Origin: DASVTR01 sp036382855
Lineage (GTDB): Bacteria > Acidobacteriota > Blastocatellia > Pyrinomonadales > Pyrinomonadaceae
Assembly (NCBI GenBank): GCA_036382855.1
Contig: DASVPO010000017.1
Span: forward strand, 1 to 64,000
DNA: 64,000 bases
Direction: 5' to 3'
A program made the position numbers and the translations under genes. Below the pieces are notes generated by a model, which was given only the letters and a program-made list of their open reading frames with translations, made no database searches and was not told the origin of the DNA. This document shows, piece by piece, positions 10,576 to 20,600 of the stretch. The first letter of the stretch is position 1. Every line of letters starts with the position of its first letter.

Positions 10576-12405
10576 TCATTGCCGTCCTGCGTCTCCCGTC
10601 ATTTTGTGCATGCCGCCGTGCCCGCTCATCGTCATCTTAGCGGGGCGAAGGCGTATGAAAAATTTGTAGGCGGTCGGGTTGCTGCCGTAAAGCTGGTCGA
10701 GCACGGCCGGCTTGGAATAAAAGGTGAAGTCGCCGCCGAGAGCGATGGAGAGCTTGTCTGTGTTCCAGATTTCGCGCGCCGCGCCGAAGGTGTATGCGCC
10801 GATGCGGAAAGACGGATGCTCGCTCTCTATGCCCAGCCTGTGTACCTCTTCATGCTCAAGGAGCTCGTTTTTGTCCACCAGTTCGAGCCTTGTGTAGACG
10901 TAGTTTTTGTCAAGGAAGTTGAGCGTTGATTCCGCCGTGTAGCTGTTGACGTTGAAAGTCTCGCCGTCATGCTGGCCGTGGTTGCGTCCCCAGATGAGAC
11001 TCGAAGACCAGTTGCCGGCAGCGAAATTTCTGTTGTAAGCGATGGAGGCGGTGGTGCGCCGTATGTCGCCCGGCTCAAGGATTTCCGGGCTCTTCAAGAA
11101 GCCGTGGCTGATTTGCATGGACCAGTTATCGTTGGGCGCGAAACTCAGACGCGCGGAGCGAGAGTTCCAGGGATTAAACTCAAAGTCGTAACGATTTTCG
11201 TCAGGCTCACGCCCGTTGAAGACGGAGGCTTCGAGCTTGAACCAACGGTAGGTGAGGCCGGTCGTAAACACGCCGAAAGAGATGTGCGTCGAATCCTGTA
11301 GGTGATGCGCGAGCGGGGCGGCCGGGTTCTCCGAGGCCGAATTGCGATGCATGAAGGCTGTTGGCCCAAGCGCAGGCTCGCCGGGAAAACCGAAGTAGGC
11401 AAACCACGTCGAGCGCTCACCGAGCGGCATCGTGTATGTGGCCGACAACTCCATAAAGAGGTCGTGCGGGTGTTGCTTGTCAACGAGCGGGCGGCCCTTG
11501 TAGCTCTCGCCGGTCTGGAAAAGCTGCGGCGAGCCGCCGGGTGAAAAAGTGAAAGGCTCAAGGCTGAACATGCCGCGCAGTTGGAGTGTGCCCGGGCCTA
11601 CGCGGCGATAGGCCATTGGCATAATCCAGTTTTGCGATTCAAACTTGGTGACGCCGCGTGGGCCCAGTTGCGCGTTGACTCCGATTTTCGCTTCGGCGTG
11701 CATGAAGAGCAGCCAGCCGCCGGCATACTTGAAGTACATGGACATCGGCGTTGTCCCAGGCTGCCACGAAGTGCCAGACCCCATCTGGCTCATGTTAAGA
11801 GTGTTGCTCTTGCTCGCCCCGACGCGAATTCCCATCTCTTTGTCCGACATCACCATTAGTTCCAGCGAGTCTGTCGTCGGAATCGGGTTCGCGCTGCTGG
11901 AGCTTTCCTTGTCTGGCTCAGGCGCGGAGTCGTGCTTCATGCCGGGCATGTCGTCGTGCGAATGTGGAGCAGGCTGCTGTTGCTGCTGCGGTTGGCCCGC
12001 TTCGATTGCCGGACTCGCGGCGGGCATTGGCATCTGCTGCTGTTGCATCGGCTGAGCAGCGGGCGTCGGTTGATGCGTGTCATGCTCGCCTGTGTGCGTC
12101 TGCGCGGGCGTCGAACCGGGTTTGGATTCCGGCGCGATTTCCGGCGCAGGCGATGCGGTCGGCGCAGCAGGCGCGGGTGTCGGTTGCTGTTCCGTCGTCA
12201 ACGGCGCGTCGTGTTTGTGTGGAGCGGCGGCCTGCTTTTTCTTCGGCTGTGGTTTAGCCTGAGGCTTGGGCTGCTGCTTCCTGGTGCTTGGCATATTACG
12301 CATGTCGTGCTTTTCGTGTTGCGCACGAATTGTTGTCGCTGTGACGGAGAGCAAGATAAGACAGGCCAGCACGCTTAATGGCAGGCGCAAGATTTTTTCG
12401 GACAT
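10576..12405 (-). CDS. Outer-membrane beta-barrel protein with His/Met/Gln-rich N-terminus (probable metal handling)
   Basis: This 609-residue protein has a signal peptide (1-29, ending TTIRAQ). Residues 30-170 are a long low-complexity stretch rich in His, Met, Pro and Gln (HEKHDMRNM, HTGEHDTHQ, HSHDDMPGMKHD). Residues about 200-600 show alternating aromatic/hydrophobic strands typical of a barrel (WLLFMHAEAKIGVNAQ, SLIWGRNHGQHDG, YKFFIRLRP). Similar proteins are often found in copper or mercury resistance loci. The MPGMKHD-type segments suggest copper binding. Together with the Cys/His-rich gene just upstream it forms a likely two-gene metal operon. The barrel is predicted by eye only. Confidence 0.75.
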   Translation of the reverse strand: MSEKILRLPLSVLACLILLSVTATTIRAQHEKHDMRNMPSTRKQQPKPQAKPQPKKKQAAAPHKHDAPLTTEQQPTPAPAAPTASPAPEIAPESKPGSTPAQTHTGEHDTHQPTPAAQPMQQQQMPMPAASPAIEAGQPQQQQQPAPHSHDDMPGMKHDSAPEPDKESSSSANPIPTTDSLELMVMSDKEMGIRVGASKSNTLNMSQMGSGTSWQPGTTPMSMYFKYAGGWLLFMHAEAKIGVNAQLGPRGVTKFESQNWIMPMAYRRVGPGTLQLRGMFSLEPFTFSPGGSPQLFQTGESYKGRPLVDKQHPHDLFMELSATYTMPLGERSTWFAYFGFPGEPALGPTAFMHRNSASENPAAPLAHHLQDSTHISFGVFTTGLTYRWFKLEASVFNGREPDENRYDFEFNPWNSRSARLSFAPNDNWSMQISHGFLKSPEILEPGDIRRTTASIAYNRNFAAGNWSSSLIWGRNHGQHDGETFNVNSYTAESTLNFLDKNYVYTRLELVDKNELLEHEEVHRLGIESEHPSFRIGAYTFGAAREIWNTDKLSIALGGDFTFYSKPAVLDQLYGSNPTAYKFFIRLRPAKMTMSGHGGMHKMTGDAGRQ

Positions 12406-12552
12406 GATTCCCCCTAAAATTATTCCCGTCAGCGCGTGAGCCTCTCTTAAGCAAAGGGCGGCTCGGAGCGCTGCTCATCGAGTTGGACGTAAGACACGGG
12501 AAAGCGTCTCCGCTGCTTCAGTTTGAAGAGCAGAGAGACGCCGTAGGGAATT

Positions 12553-13077
12553 TTAAATGACGAGGACGCCGAGCAGTAGATGCCTGCGAGCGGCGATACA
12601 GGGTGGAGCATTCTGCCGTGCAGCAGGAGCCGGTGCAAAGGATGCGACGGGCGGAACAACTGGCTTCAGGGTTTGCGATGCAGCCAAATTTGCGGCGCGC
12701 TTCTTTTGCTCCGGCTCGCGTGTGACGACGAAGGTTGAAGGCAAACCGCTGTTGGCCGCGCAGTGAAGGCAATTCTGCGTCGCCTGCCTGAGCGCGATTT
12801 CAGAAGTGGAACTGGCGACACGCTCTGTCTTGAGAGCGGCTGCGTGCATCTGTTTCGCGGCCGACGCTTCATGCGTTGATGATGAAGTTGAGGCAGCGCC
12901 GCAGTGCTCTGTTGGACCATCAAGCTTCGAGGGGCAGCAATCGTGGTCTTCCGTCGTTGTTGAAGGCTTCGCGCCGTCGTGTGCGCAGAAGGCAGCGGCA
13001 AGCACGCCGCTCCACCCGCTCAACGAGAGCGCCAGCAGAAGAAGACCAATCACTAAAATTCTATGCCGCATAAACAA
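12553..13077 (-). CDS. Small secreted Cys/His-rich protein, probable metal binding
   Basis: This 174-residue product has a signal peptide (LVIGLLLLALSLSGWSGVLAA) followed by CAHDG, EDHDCCPSK, EHCG and CLHC. Six Cys and several His lie in the first 120 residues. The second half is Ala/Pro-rich with a basic end (AARRHLLLGVLVI). The spacing resembles small secreted proteins encoded beside copper-efflux genes. It lies 147 bases upstream of the His/Met-rich barrel gene in the same direction. Two close starts (residues 1 and 3) are possible. No catalytic domain is seen. The metal role is inferred from residue content and neighbours. Confidence 0.65.
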   Translation of the reverse strand: MFMRHRILVIGLLLLALSLSGWSGVLAAAFCAHDGAKPSTTTEDHDCCPSKLDGPTEHCGAASTSSSTHEASAAKQMHAAALKTERVASSTSEIALRQATQNCLHCAANSGLPSTFVVTREPEQKKRAANLAASQTLKPVVPPVASFAPAPAARQNAPPCIAARRHLLLGVLVI

Positions 13078-13237
13078 CGAAGGCTTTGATGTCCGAACGA
13101 TGCGCTCAGTTTACCACGCCCGCAGCCGAATATGCATAACGAGAACGGCAGCCGTCTTCGCGTGCGAGTTTGTCGCGCCATCTCGCTTTCGTTTGTTCCT
13201 GAAAGGATGAATAAGCGAAAGGTCGTTTTTCGAGCGT

Positions 13238-14947
13238 GTGTTAAGATGCGGCAACGACAAGAGAAACGAGGGCAGAAGCTTGCAGCCAGAGGAAACAGAG
13301 CAATCCGAATGGGTGGAACAAACTTTGCGCGAGATGACGCTCGAAGAGCGCGTCGGCCAACTCCTGATGCCCGACACGACGGGCGTGCTGATACACGAAG
13401 CGAGCGAGGAATACGCGCGGCTCGTGCACGCGATTGAAAATTTAGGCGTCGGCGGCTTCATCATCTATAACGGCGACGCGTTGACGACCGCTGCCTTGAC
13501 CAACCGTTTGCAGCGCCACGCCTCGCGCGTGCCTCTCTGGTTTGCCTCCGACTTTGAAGGCGGCGTCGGGATGCAACTGCGCGGCGGCACGCGCCTGCCG
13601 CGCGCTATGGCTCTCGCCGCTACAGGCGACACCGAATCAGCAGCCGAAGCCGCGCGCATCACAGCCCGCGAAGGACGCGCCATCGGTGTCCACGTCAACT
13701 TTTATCCTGTCCTTGACGTTAACAATAATCCGTCGAACCCCATCATCAACACGCGCGCCTTCAGCGACAATCCTGAGACGGTCGCCAACTGGGGCACAGC
13801 CTTCATACGCGCCGCGCAGGACGCAGGGCAGATTGCCACAGCCAAACATTTTCCGGGCCACGGCGACACAGCGCTCGATTCACACATCCTGCTGCCGACG
13901 CTTGCGGCCACGCGCGAGCGTCTGCAACAGATAGAGCTGCCGCCTTTTCGCACGGCCGCTGCGCGCGGTGTGCGCGCCATTATGACGGCACACATCGCCG
14001 TGCCCGCGCTTGATGAAGGCGCAAACGAGCTACGCCCGGCAACGCTGTCGCCCGTGCTCATCGAAGGCATTCTCCGTCGCGACTTCGGTTTTGACGGGCT
14101 CGTCTTCTCCGATGCTCTTTCGATGGGCGCTATCAGCAATGCTTACGAGCCCGGTGAAGCGGCCGTGCTGGCGATCCTTGCCGGATGCGATGTCGCGTTG
14201 TACCCGGTTGACGCGGTTGCTGCTCACGCGGCGCTGTGTGATGCGGTTGCGCAGGGACGCTTGAGTCGCGAGCGGATTGATGTGTCAGTGCGGCGCATAC
14301 TGCGTGCGAAAGCATGGTGCGGGCTGCAACATGAACGGCAGGTCTCGCTTGATAATGTCTGGGATGTACTGTCGAATCCTGTTCACACAGCGACGGCTAG
14401 AGAATTGTTCGAGCGCGCGGTCACGCTCATACGCGACCCGTTAGGACTCCTGCCGCTCAAAAACAAGCGCGTCGTCGCTATTGTTCTCAAAGACTCCGTG
14501 CCCGTCTGGGCCCACGTTTTAAGAGAACCATCGGGCGCGCGTTTTTCGAAAGAGGTGGTCACGCAGTTTCGCGCGCGTGTCATAGAATCGGGCGCTGACG
14601 CCGCAGACATTGAGCGTATTTTAGCGGAAACGCGTGATTGCGATGTGGCGTTGGTGGGAATCTGCGCGCGAGTGGCGGCCTATAAAGGAAGCGTGGCGCT
14701 GGCACAGGCGCATGCTGAAGTCCTGCAAGCGCTGGACGCGGCAGGCATCCCGATTATCGCCGCCGTCTTCGGTAATCCCTATGTTCTGCCGCGCATGCCT
14801 TTGCGCGCTACGACGCTCTTAACCTTTGAATCGGCGGTCGAATCCGAGGAGGCGGCAGTCCGCGTTATCGCAGGTGAACGACCGGCGAGCGGGCGTTCGC
14901 CGGTAGCATTGGAAACGATGAACGCGGCAACGATAAGCGATGAATGA
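13238..14947 (+). CDS. Glycoside hydrolase family 3, NagZ-like beta-N-acetylglucosaminidase
   Basis: The TIM-barrel of GH3 is clear. KHFPGHGDTALDSH (residues 203-216) includes the D-S-H motif whose His is the acid/base in NagZ enzymes, and VFSDALSMGA carries the Asp nucleophile (about 292). NagZ releases GlcNAc from anhydro-muropeptides in peptidoglycan recycling. At 569 residues it is longer than the ~340 of E. coli NagZ, having an additional C-terminal domain. There is no signal peptide, which fits a cytosolic enzyme. The start is uncertain: GTG 13238, or TTG 13280 after GAGGGCAGAAG. The C-terminal codons (ETMNAATISDE) derive from the adjacent repeat. Confidence 0.9.
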   Translation: MLRCGNDKRNEGRSLQPEETEQSEWVEQTLREMTLEERVGQLLMPDTTGVLIHEASEEYARLVHAIENLGVGGFIIYNGDALTTAALTNRLQRHASRVPLWFASDFEGGVGMQLRGGTRLPRAMALAATGDTESAAEAARITAREGRAIGVHVNFYPVLDVNNNPSNPIINTRAFSDNPETVANWGTAFIRAAQDAGQIATAKHFPGHGDTALDSHILLPTLAATRERLQQIELPPFRTAAARGVRAIMTAHIAVPALDEGANELRPATLSPVLIEGILRRDFGFDGLVFSDALSMGAISNAYEPGEAAVLAILAGCDVALYPVDAVAAHAALCDAVAQGRLSRERIDVSVRRILRAKAWCGLQHERQVSLDNVWDVLSNPVHTATARELFERAVTLIRDPLGLLPLKNKRVVAIVLKDSVPVWAHVLREPSGARFSKEVVTQFRARVIESGADAADIERILAETRDCDVALVGICARVAAYKGSVALAQAHAEVLQALDAAGIPIIAAVFGNPYVLPRMPLRATTLLTFESAVESEEAAVRVIAGERPASGRSPVALETMNAATISDE

Positions 14948-15026
14948 TGAGCGATGAATGACAGGCAAGCTGCTTGTCATTCATCATTCACGCTTACGAC
15001 TTCACCGTTCCATGTTCATTGTTCTC
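14911..15026. repeat. Period-7 inverted repeat (ACGATGA family) after the GH3 gene
   Basis: Units such as GCAACGA, TAAGCGA, TGAATGA, TGAGCGA and TGAATGA run from inside the GH3 frame past its stop. The opposite-sense arm spans 14975-15026. GATGAATGACA at 14953-14963 pairs exactly with 14975-14985. It separates convergent genes and so may also act as a terminator. Confidence 0.8.
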
Positions 15027-15491
15027 TTACGCCGCTACTTCATTGGCGACCCGTGGGTCGCGGGGTGCTTCAAGATAGGCTTCGACCGTTCTGTAAAGCT
15101 CTTCGTCCATGAAGCAGTTGATCTGGCGGTAGGCGCGTGAGAGTTGTTCCAGAGTGTGCGCCGACGTATTCTCGCGCGCGTTCTCTATGTACTCCATCAG
15201 GGTCGTGCGCAGGAGCATCAACTCGCGTATCACTTCCTTCAATTCATAGCCCTGCCGCCAGCGTTGCCGCCCGTGCTCTCTGCCTTTCGTGAGCGAGCCT
15301 GTATCGGGGCGCGCGTCGCGGGCGAGGGCCTGGCGTAGTTCTTCGATGATCTGGGGGACATGGTCAATCAGTTGCAGGTAGTCCAAATGCGCGTCCGACT
15401 GCACGCGCTTATCGGAAGCCACTTTCTGTGTCCATGCCTGCACAATTGTCTCCGAGCCTGTCGCTAATAAACGACTCACCTCTTCAGTCAT
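15027..15491 (-). CDS. RsbRD N-terminal-domain protein
   Basis: This all-helical 154-residue protein has the pattern of the RsbT co-antagonist RsbRD N-terminal domain: an HVPQIIEELRQAL helix, then the signature HGRQRWRQGYELKEVIREL, then LLRTTLMEYIE. In larger proteins this globin-like domain precedes STAS or kinase domains and acts as a sensor input to stressosome-type or two-component regulation. Here it stands alone. The ATG 15491 start is clear. No STAS or anti-sigma gene is adjacent, so its partner is unknown. Confidence 0.75.
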   Translation of the reverse strand: MTEEVSRLLATGSETIVQAWTQKVASDKRVQSDAHLDYLQLIDHVPQIIEELRQALARDARPDTGSLTKGREHGRQRWRQGYELKEVIRELMLLRTTLMEYIENARENTSAHTLEQLSRAYRQINCFMDEELYRTVEAYLEAPRDPRVANEVAA

Positions 15492-15689
15492 GGGGGAACC
15501 TCGTTTTGCCTTGGTCTTCAGACGGATGTTTGTGGCCCTGGGAGTTTAGCCACAACCGGGATTGAGCAACGCTATCATATCACACACGCGCCGCGCCGCA
15601 AGCAACGATTTGACCGGCGTGAGCGAATGATGAGACATTAGCCACAACCGCAACGTAATCATTAGAGTGCTAACGGGGAGAATGAACCG

Positions 15690-15914
15690 ATGGAGATTGA
15701 TAAGGACAAGATTGTCACGCAGGACGAAGAGCCGGAAGCAGCGCCGATGGATCAGGTCGAAGAGCGCGTCGAGGCTGAGATGAAAGAGATAGAGGGTCGC
15801 GCAAAGGAACGCGTCGCGCAGGGCTTGCAGGATAAACAACTCGAACGCGAAGCGCGCAAGCTGAAGGAAGAAGGTAAACAGGAACTAGACGAGGCGCGCA
15901 AGCGACAGGATTAG
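15690..15914 (+). CDS. Small charged helical protein (CsbD-like composition)
   Basis: This 74-residue, very Glu/Lys/Arg-rich protein has ATG 15690 preceded by GGGGAG. The second half (EIEGRAKERVAQGLQDKQ, then EREARKLKEEGKQELDEA) resembles the amphipathic helices of CsbD-type stress proteins, but the match is weak. There is no signal or membrane segment. The stop codon abuts the first base of a 35-base inverted-repeat arm that probably ends the transcript. Function unknown. Confidence 0.6.
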   Translation: MEIDKDKIVTQDEEPEAAPMDQVEERVEAEMKEIEGRAKERVAQGLQDKQLEREARKLKEEGKQELDEARKRQD

Positions 15915-16004
15915 AAAGTAAAAAGGTAAAAGGTAAAAGTAAGGCGGAAACCACTTTTGATTAAGCGGCTTCCGCCTTCCTTTTGCCTTTTGCCTTTTTA
16001 CTTT
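15915..16004. repeat. Period-7 inverted repeat (AAAAGGT family), convergent junction
   Basis: The left arm 15915-15949 and right arm 15970-16004 pair over 35 positions with three mismatches. Two of these are U.G wobbles in the rightward RNA. The arms are AAAAGGT/AAAAGGC units. The repeat lies between convergent genes ending at 15914 and 16019 and may serve as a bidirectional terminator. Confidence 0.85.
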
Positions 16005-16018
16005 TGCCTTCCTTCCGT

Positions 16019-16765
16019 CTAGCTCTTGGCGTTGACGGCCTGCTCAATGGCTTCGCGGAGTCTTCTGGGAGTCTCGACCTGATTGAATCCCTCGAAATGT
16101 TTGTAGATGCTGCCGTCGCGCAGGAGGACGAAGCTTTGGGGAATGACGGCGCGTGCGCGCACAGCCTGTGTTAGCGGCCCTGCGAAGCGCCCGTCATCCC
16201 AGACCGTTTTGTAAGGCACTTGCTGCTCGCGCACAAACTCCTTGATAGGCTCAACGTCAGGGTCGTTGCCCTTCGTCGTCAGCCCGACAAACTCGACGCC
16301 CTGCGATTTATACTCTTTGCTCATCTCGATGAGTTCGGGAGTCTCCACACGACACGGGCCGCACCATGAGGCCCATAGATTAATGACCACAATTTTTCCT
16401 TTGTAGTCCGAGAATTTAAGCGACTTTCCGTCAATGGTCGTGAGCTGTGTGTCGAGCAGGGATGCCGGCAGCGGGATGGAACGCAGAGCGCCGTCGCTCG
16501 TGGGCGGAGTAGCAGCGTTGTTGGCTACAGGCGCGCCGGAGTTACTGCCGCTCGCTGGCTGGTTTTTGACGGTAGTTGTGCTGTTGCCCGAAGTGTTTGC
16601 AGCGGGCGTGTTTGCGTTTGTCGTCGAACCGGGGTCGGGCTGCGTGCAGCTTGAGACGCCTAGAGTCGCCAGCAGCGCGAGCGTGATAAGAGAGAGGGTC
16701 AAACGTCTCGCCGTCCAGAACTTTCGCGACGGCTGCCGCTCGCGCCCTTGGTTTGAAGAATTCAT
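16019..16765 (-). CDS. TlpA-family thioredoxin-like lipoprotein
   Basis: This 248-residue protein has an N-terminal anchor helix ending in a lipobox (GVSSC, Cys40). A Thr/Asn/Ala-rich linker (about 41-90) follows, then a thioredoxin fold of the TlpA/ResA type: KGKIVVINLWASWCGPC with redox Cys135 and Cys138, and a cis-Pro region (VIPQSFVLLRDG). Such proteins reduce periplasmic disulfides, for example in cytochrome c maturation. It follows the 16799-17437 gene by 33 bases and is probably co-transcribed with it. No cytochrome gene is nearby, so the substrate is open. Confidence 0.9.
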   Translation of the reverse strand: MNSSNQGRERQPSRKFWTARRLTLSLITLALLATLGVSSCTQPDPGSTTNANTPAANTSGNSTTTVKNQPASGSNSGAPVANNAATPPTSDGALRSIPLPASLLDTQLTTIDGKSLKFSDYKGKIVVINLWASWCGPCRVETPELIEMSKEYKSQGVEFVGLTTKGNDPDVEPIKEFVREQQVPYKTVWDDGRFAGPLTQAVRARAVIPQSFVLLRDGSIYKHFEGFNQVETPRRLREAIEQAVNAKS

Positions 16766-16798
16766 AAAGTTTAATATTCCTTTGCGTGAAACCGAAAT

Positions 16799-17437
16799 CT
16801 ATGTTTGCGCCGCCGCGATGCGAAAGGTCGCAATCCGCTGAAGGTCTGTGCCGATAATCGCATATTCGCCGGGCATCAGCCCGTAGCGCGGGCGAATTTC
16901 CATGTAGAGCATCCCACCTTGCGAGCCGAGCACGCGGTAGTGCGGCTTGATAATCTCCGCCGAATCAATGGCAAAACCTTTGAGGCCCTTCTGGGCCATC
17001 GCCGTCACACGCCGCACGCCGCGCCGCGCCGTCAGGCTGACGATAAACGGCGGGTGAACGTTAGGCACGTCCGGCAGGAAGAGATAAAAGCGAGGCTCGC
17101 CTGTTTTGATAACGGTCGCCGCGCTCTCGCCCTTCAATTCGATGTAGCTTCTTTTATCGCTGGCGGCGACCTTCTCCATCGAGAGCGGCGTTGTGGCTGT
17201 CTCGAAGGGAAGCGTCGTGAGCGCATTGTTTTCAGTAGTGAAGTAAACGAGAGCGCGGTCTGCTGGGGGCGGAGGAAAAGTCTCCTGCCGAGCACCGCGC
17301 ACGACGACGAAGAACGCTCCGCACAAAACAACGAGCGCAGCCAACGATAGCTTGAGACGATAAGACTTCAATCTGCCTCCGCGAACAATTATCGAACTCT
17401 TAACATGGGGAGTCACAAAGTTAATAACGTGACTCAA
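16799..17437 (-). CDS. Membrane-anchored protein of unknown function
   Basis: The product is up to 212 residues, with one N-terminal transmembrane or signal helix (LSLAALVVLCGAFFVVV) and a mostly beta-strand mature part ending in GEYAIIGTDLQRIATFRIA. The start is uncertain: a TTG opens at 17437, and a TTG at 17371 follows GGAGG closely and places the helix nearer the N-terminus. No ATG is available before the helix. The GLMPGEYAI pattern occurs in proteins that report properties of stored objects, but I cannot name a family. It is probably an operon with the TlpA-like gene. Confidence 0.65.
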   Translation of the reverse strand: MSHVINFVTPHVKSSIIVRGGRLKSYRLKLSLAALVVLCGAFFVVVRGARQETFPPPPADRALVYFTTENNALTTLPFETATTPLSMEKVAASDKRSYIELKGESAATVIKTGEPRFYLFLPDVPNVHPPFIVSLTARRGVRRVTAMAQKGLKGFAIDSAEIIKPHYRVLGSQGGMLYMEIRPRYGLMPGEYAIIGTDLQRIATFRIAAAQT

Positions 17438-17524
17438 CGTGAATGGTCAAGCGACGCACAGGATGATAAAGGGCGACTAAGCGTGGACGAGCACGCGAAA
17501 AGCGATGTCCGTTTGACGAGAGAG

Positions 17525-17571
17525 ACGGCATTCGTTTAGCAGGTCTCGGACCTTTGCTAAACGAATGCCGT
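17525..17571 (-). terminator. Hairpin after the FHA-ABC gene
   Basis: 17525-17545 (ACGGCATTCGTTTAGCAGGTC) pairs with 17549-17571, with a two-base bulge. The stem is about 21 bp and the loop is tiny. It lies 30 bases past the stop of the leftward 17601-21218 gene. The run after the stem on that strand is pyrimidine-rich rather than pure U, so efficiency is uncertain. Confidence 0.6.
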
Positions 17572-17600
17572 TCTTCTCACGCTCTGGCGATTCGCGCGTG

Positions 17601-20600
17601 TTAAGCAATGTCCTGCCCGCGCAGGGCCACAATCGTCGCTCCGACCAGCAGGAAAAACATCGCGACGAGAATTCCGGGGTTGAGCAACGGATGTCCCCAA
17701 GGGTGCAGGAAGTTGACATAGCTGCTCAAATCGTCGGGTTCTTCAATGATGGCCTTCGGCTGCGGCGCTTCTTTGAGCTTGGGCGGCTCGGGCTTGGGCG
17801 GCGCAGCCTCGCCGCGCATCGCCGCCGCCTGTGCGTCCTCCTGATACTTATCCATGTCCTTACGGAAGCTTTCGGAGCTATCTTCGGCGTCCTGCCTGTA
17901 GCGCTCTATGTCTCGTTTGGTCTCTTCGATGTTCTGTTTGTTGAGGTCGAGCGTGTGTTCCTTGAGCCCGCGCCCCTGATTCGGGCCGTTCTTGTCCGAG
18001 CCTTCTTCGTCAACGGTGTCTAGGCCGGAGAGCCGCTTCATTTGGTCGAACGACCAAGTGGCGGGCATGATTGTGCCGACCGCCTTGGAGATTCCCTGCG
18101 GCACTCCGACAAGGCCCGAAAAGAGAATCTGCGGAATCAGTATCAACGGCACAAGGCTCGTCGCCATCTCCGATGTCTTGACGATGGCAGAGACGAAGAG
18201 GCCGAGGGCGATGCCGACCATGCCCGTCAGAATCATCACCAGCAGTTGCGCCAGAGCGTTGCCCGGCAGCTTCATCATGCCCGTAAAGTGAAACAGCTTG
18301 AGCGTTCCGAAGAGCAGCAGGCATTGCAGGCCGACGATTAAAGAGAGCACGAAGAGTTTCGAGCCGACGTAAGGCAGGAGGCCGAGGTTGACCATCCGTT
18401 CGCGGTTATAGACGGCACGCTCGCGGATTATCTCGCGCGCCGAAACTGATGTGCCGAACCAGACTGCGACGAGCGCCAGCATGAAGTATGGGAAATCGCG
18501 CGGCGCGTCTGACGCGACGACGAGGTAGGTCAGAAACGCGATGATGGGCGCTTGCCCGAACAAAATCAGCAGGTTGAACTTGTCGCGCGACAGCACTTCC
18601 ATGTAGCGGCGCGCAAGCGTCAACCATTGTCCGAGCGCGTCAGTCACGGTCGGCCTGCGCTTGGCAGGAGCGACGACAGGAGCATCGCGCTTTAGCCCAC
18701 TTAAAGGCTTGACGATGTTTGCCTGATATTCGGGCGTCTGCTGGAACTTGCGCTTCCAGTTTTCCGCGACTTCTTCGGAAATCTGTTCCTTGCGTAGCTT
18801 GTAAGCCTGCCGCTGCTCCTTCGGCGCGTTGGGCGGCAAGGGCGGCAGCTTCGCAATCTCAGCATCAATCGGCGCTTCGAGTTTGTCGTAGAGGTCTTTG
18901 AAGCTGTCAGCCTTGACGTGCTTGAGAGCGTCCATCGGGTCGCCATACCAGACCAGCTTGCCTCTCATCATCACCACTATCTTGTCGAAGAGCTTGACGT
19001 TTTCCATTGCGTGCGTCGTTAAGATAACGGTGCGCCCGCTTTCGGCAATCTGCCGGAAGAGCTTCATAATCTTCTCTTCCGTTGCAGGGTCTAGGCCAGA
19101 TGTCGGCTCGTCAAGAAAGATAACGGAAGGCTTCGTGATTAACTCGACGGCGATGGAGACGCGCTTGCGCTGCCCGCCGGAGAGTTGGCCCACTGGCACA
19201 TCGCGCCGCTCCGACAAGCCTGTCACATCCATCACTTCTCCGACTATCTGGTCAATCTCCTGCGCGGAGATGTCGCGCGAAAGGCGCAGGCGCGCAACGT
19301 AGTAGAGCGTGCGATAGACGGTCAACTCGCGGTGGATGATGTCGTCCTGCGGAACGTAGCCGATTGATTGCTTGATGGAATCTAGATGCTGGTAGAGGTC
19401 CAGATTGTTGATGAGCACGTGTCCGGCGGTCGCAGGGCGCATGCCGTTCAAAGAGTCCATCAGCGTTGACTTGCCAGCGCCGGATGGGCCAAGCAGGCCG
19501 ACAAACTCGTTCGGCAGAATCGTCAGGTCAACATCGTCAAGGAGTTTAATCATTCCCTGCCCTGAACGATTCGGAACTTCCTTCGTGATGTCTATCACGT
19601 CAATGCGCGTCTTCGAGCGCGTGTCGAAGACGGCGACGCCGCGCTGCGGGTCTGCTTGCAGGACGAATGGGCCAATCTGCACGATGTCCTGATTTTGCAG
19701 CGGGCGACGACCCGTGATGCGCGTGCCGTTGACGTAGACGCCGTTGGTCGAGCCACGATCTTCGATAGCGATCTGTCCGTTGCTGTTGAGAAGGCGCGCG
19801 TGGTGGTTGGAGATTTGCAGGCCGTCGAGGCTGATGTCGTTGTCTGTGGCGCGTCCGATGGTTACTTGCGCGCGGCCCGTGAGCGGCAGTTGCATCAGCA
19901 GTTGTGGCTGTGCGCCGCCGCTCGTGCTTGCGCCCGGTGTCGGCTGCTGAAGATTGCCGCTCCCCTGCTTGAAGACCATCGTCTGCATCACGGGTCGTTC
20001 CGTGGACGAAAGCGGTCCTGAGGGCGGCTTCATTTCTCCGAGCGCAGGTGCAGCGCCGGAGAGCACGACCGAACGCTGCCCTGCATGCTGCGCGCCCGCC
20101 GGAGCAGGATGCGATGGGTCAACGAAGCGCAGGATTGGCCCACCCATTCCAAGCTGTATGCGGTCGCCGTCGAAGAGCGGCGTGGGCTGCGTGATGCGTT
20201 GATCGTTGAGCAGTGTGCCGTTGAAGCTGCCGAGGTCGTGGAGCACGGATTGGCCGTCGCCACCGCGTCGTATCTCTGCATGGCGGCGCGAGACGACGGC
20301 AGCAGCCGCGTCAATCGCAACTTCCATCTCAGGCTCGCGCCCCAAGCGAACGACATCCTTGCTGACCTGTATGCGTTCGAGCTTGCCTGTCGAACCGCGC
20401 ACAAACTCTACGAACGCGGGCTGCGCAGGGCCTTTCGGTGCAGGCGGCCGCACAGGCTGTTGCTGCTGCGGAGGTGGTGGCGGTGGCGGCTGTTGCCTTT
20501 GTGGAGGAGTTGGTGGCGGCGCGGCCTGCCGGGGCTGTTGCGGGGGAGGCGGCGCGGGTTGATATTGCTGCGGCGGTGTCGGCGGCGCGACGGGGCGCTG

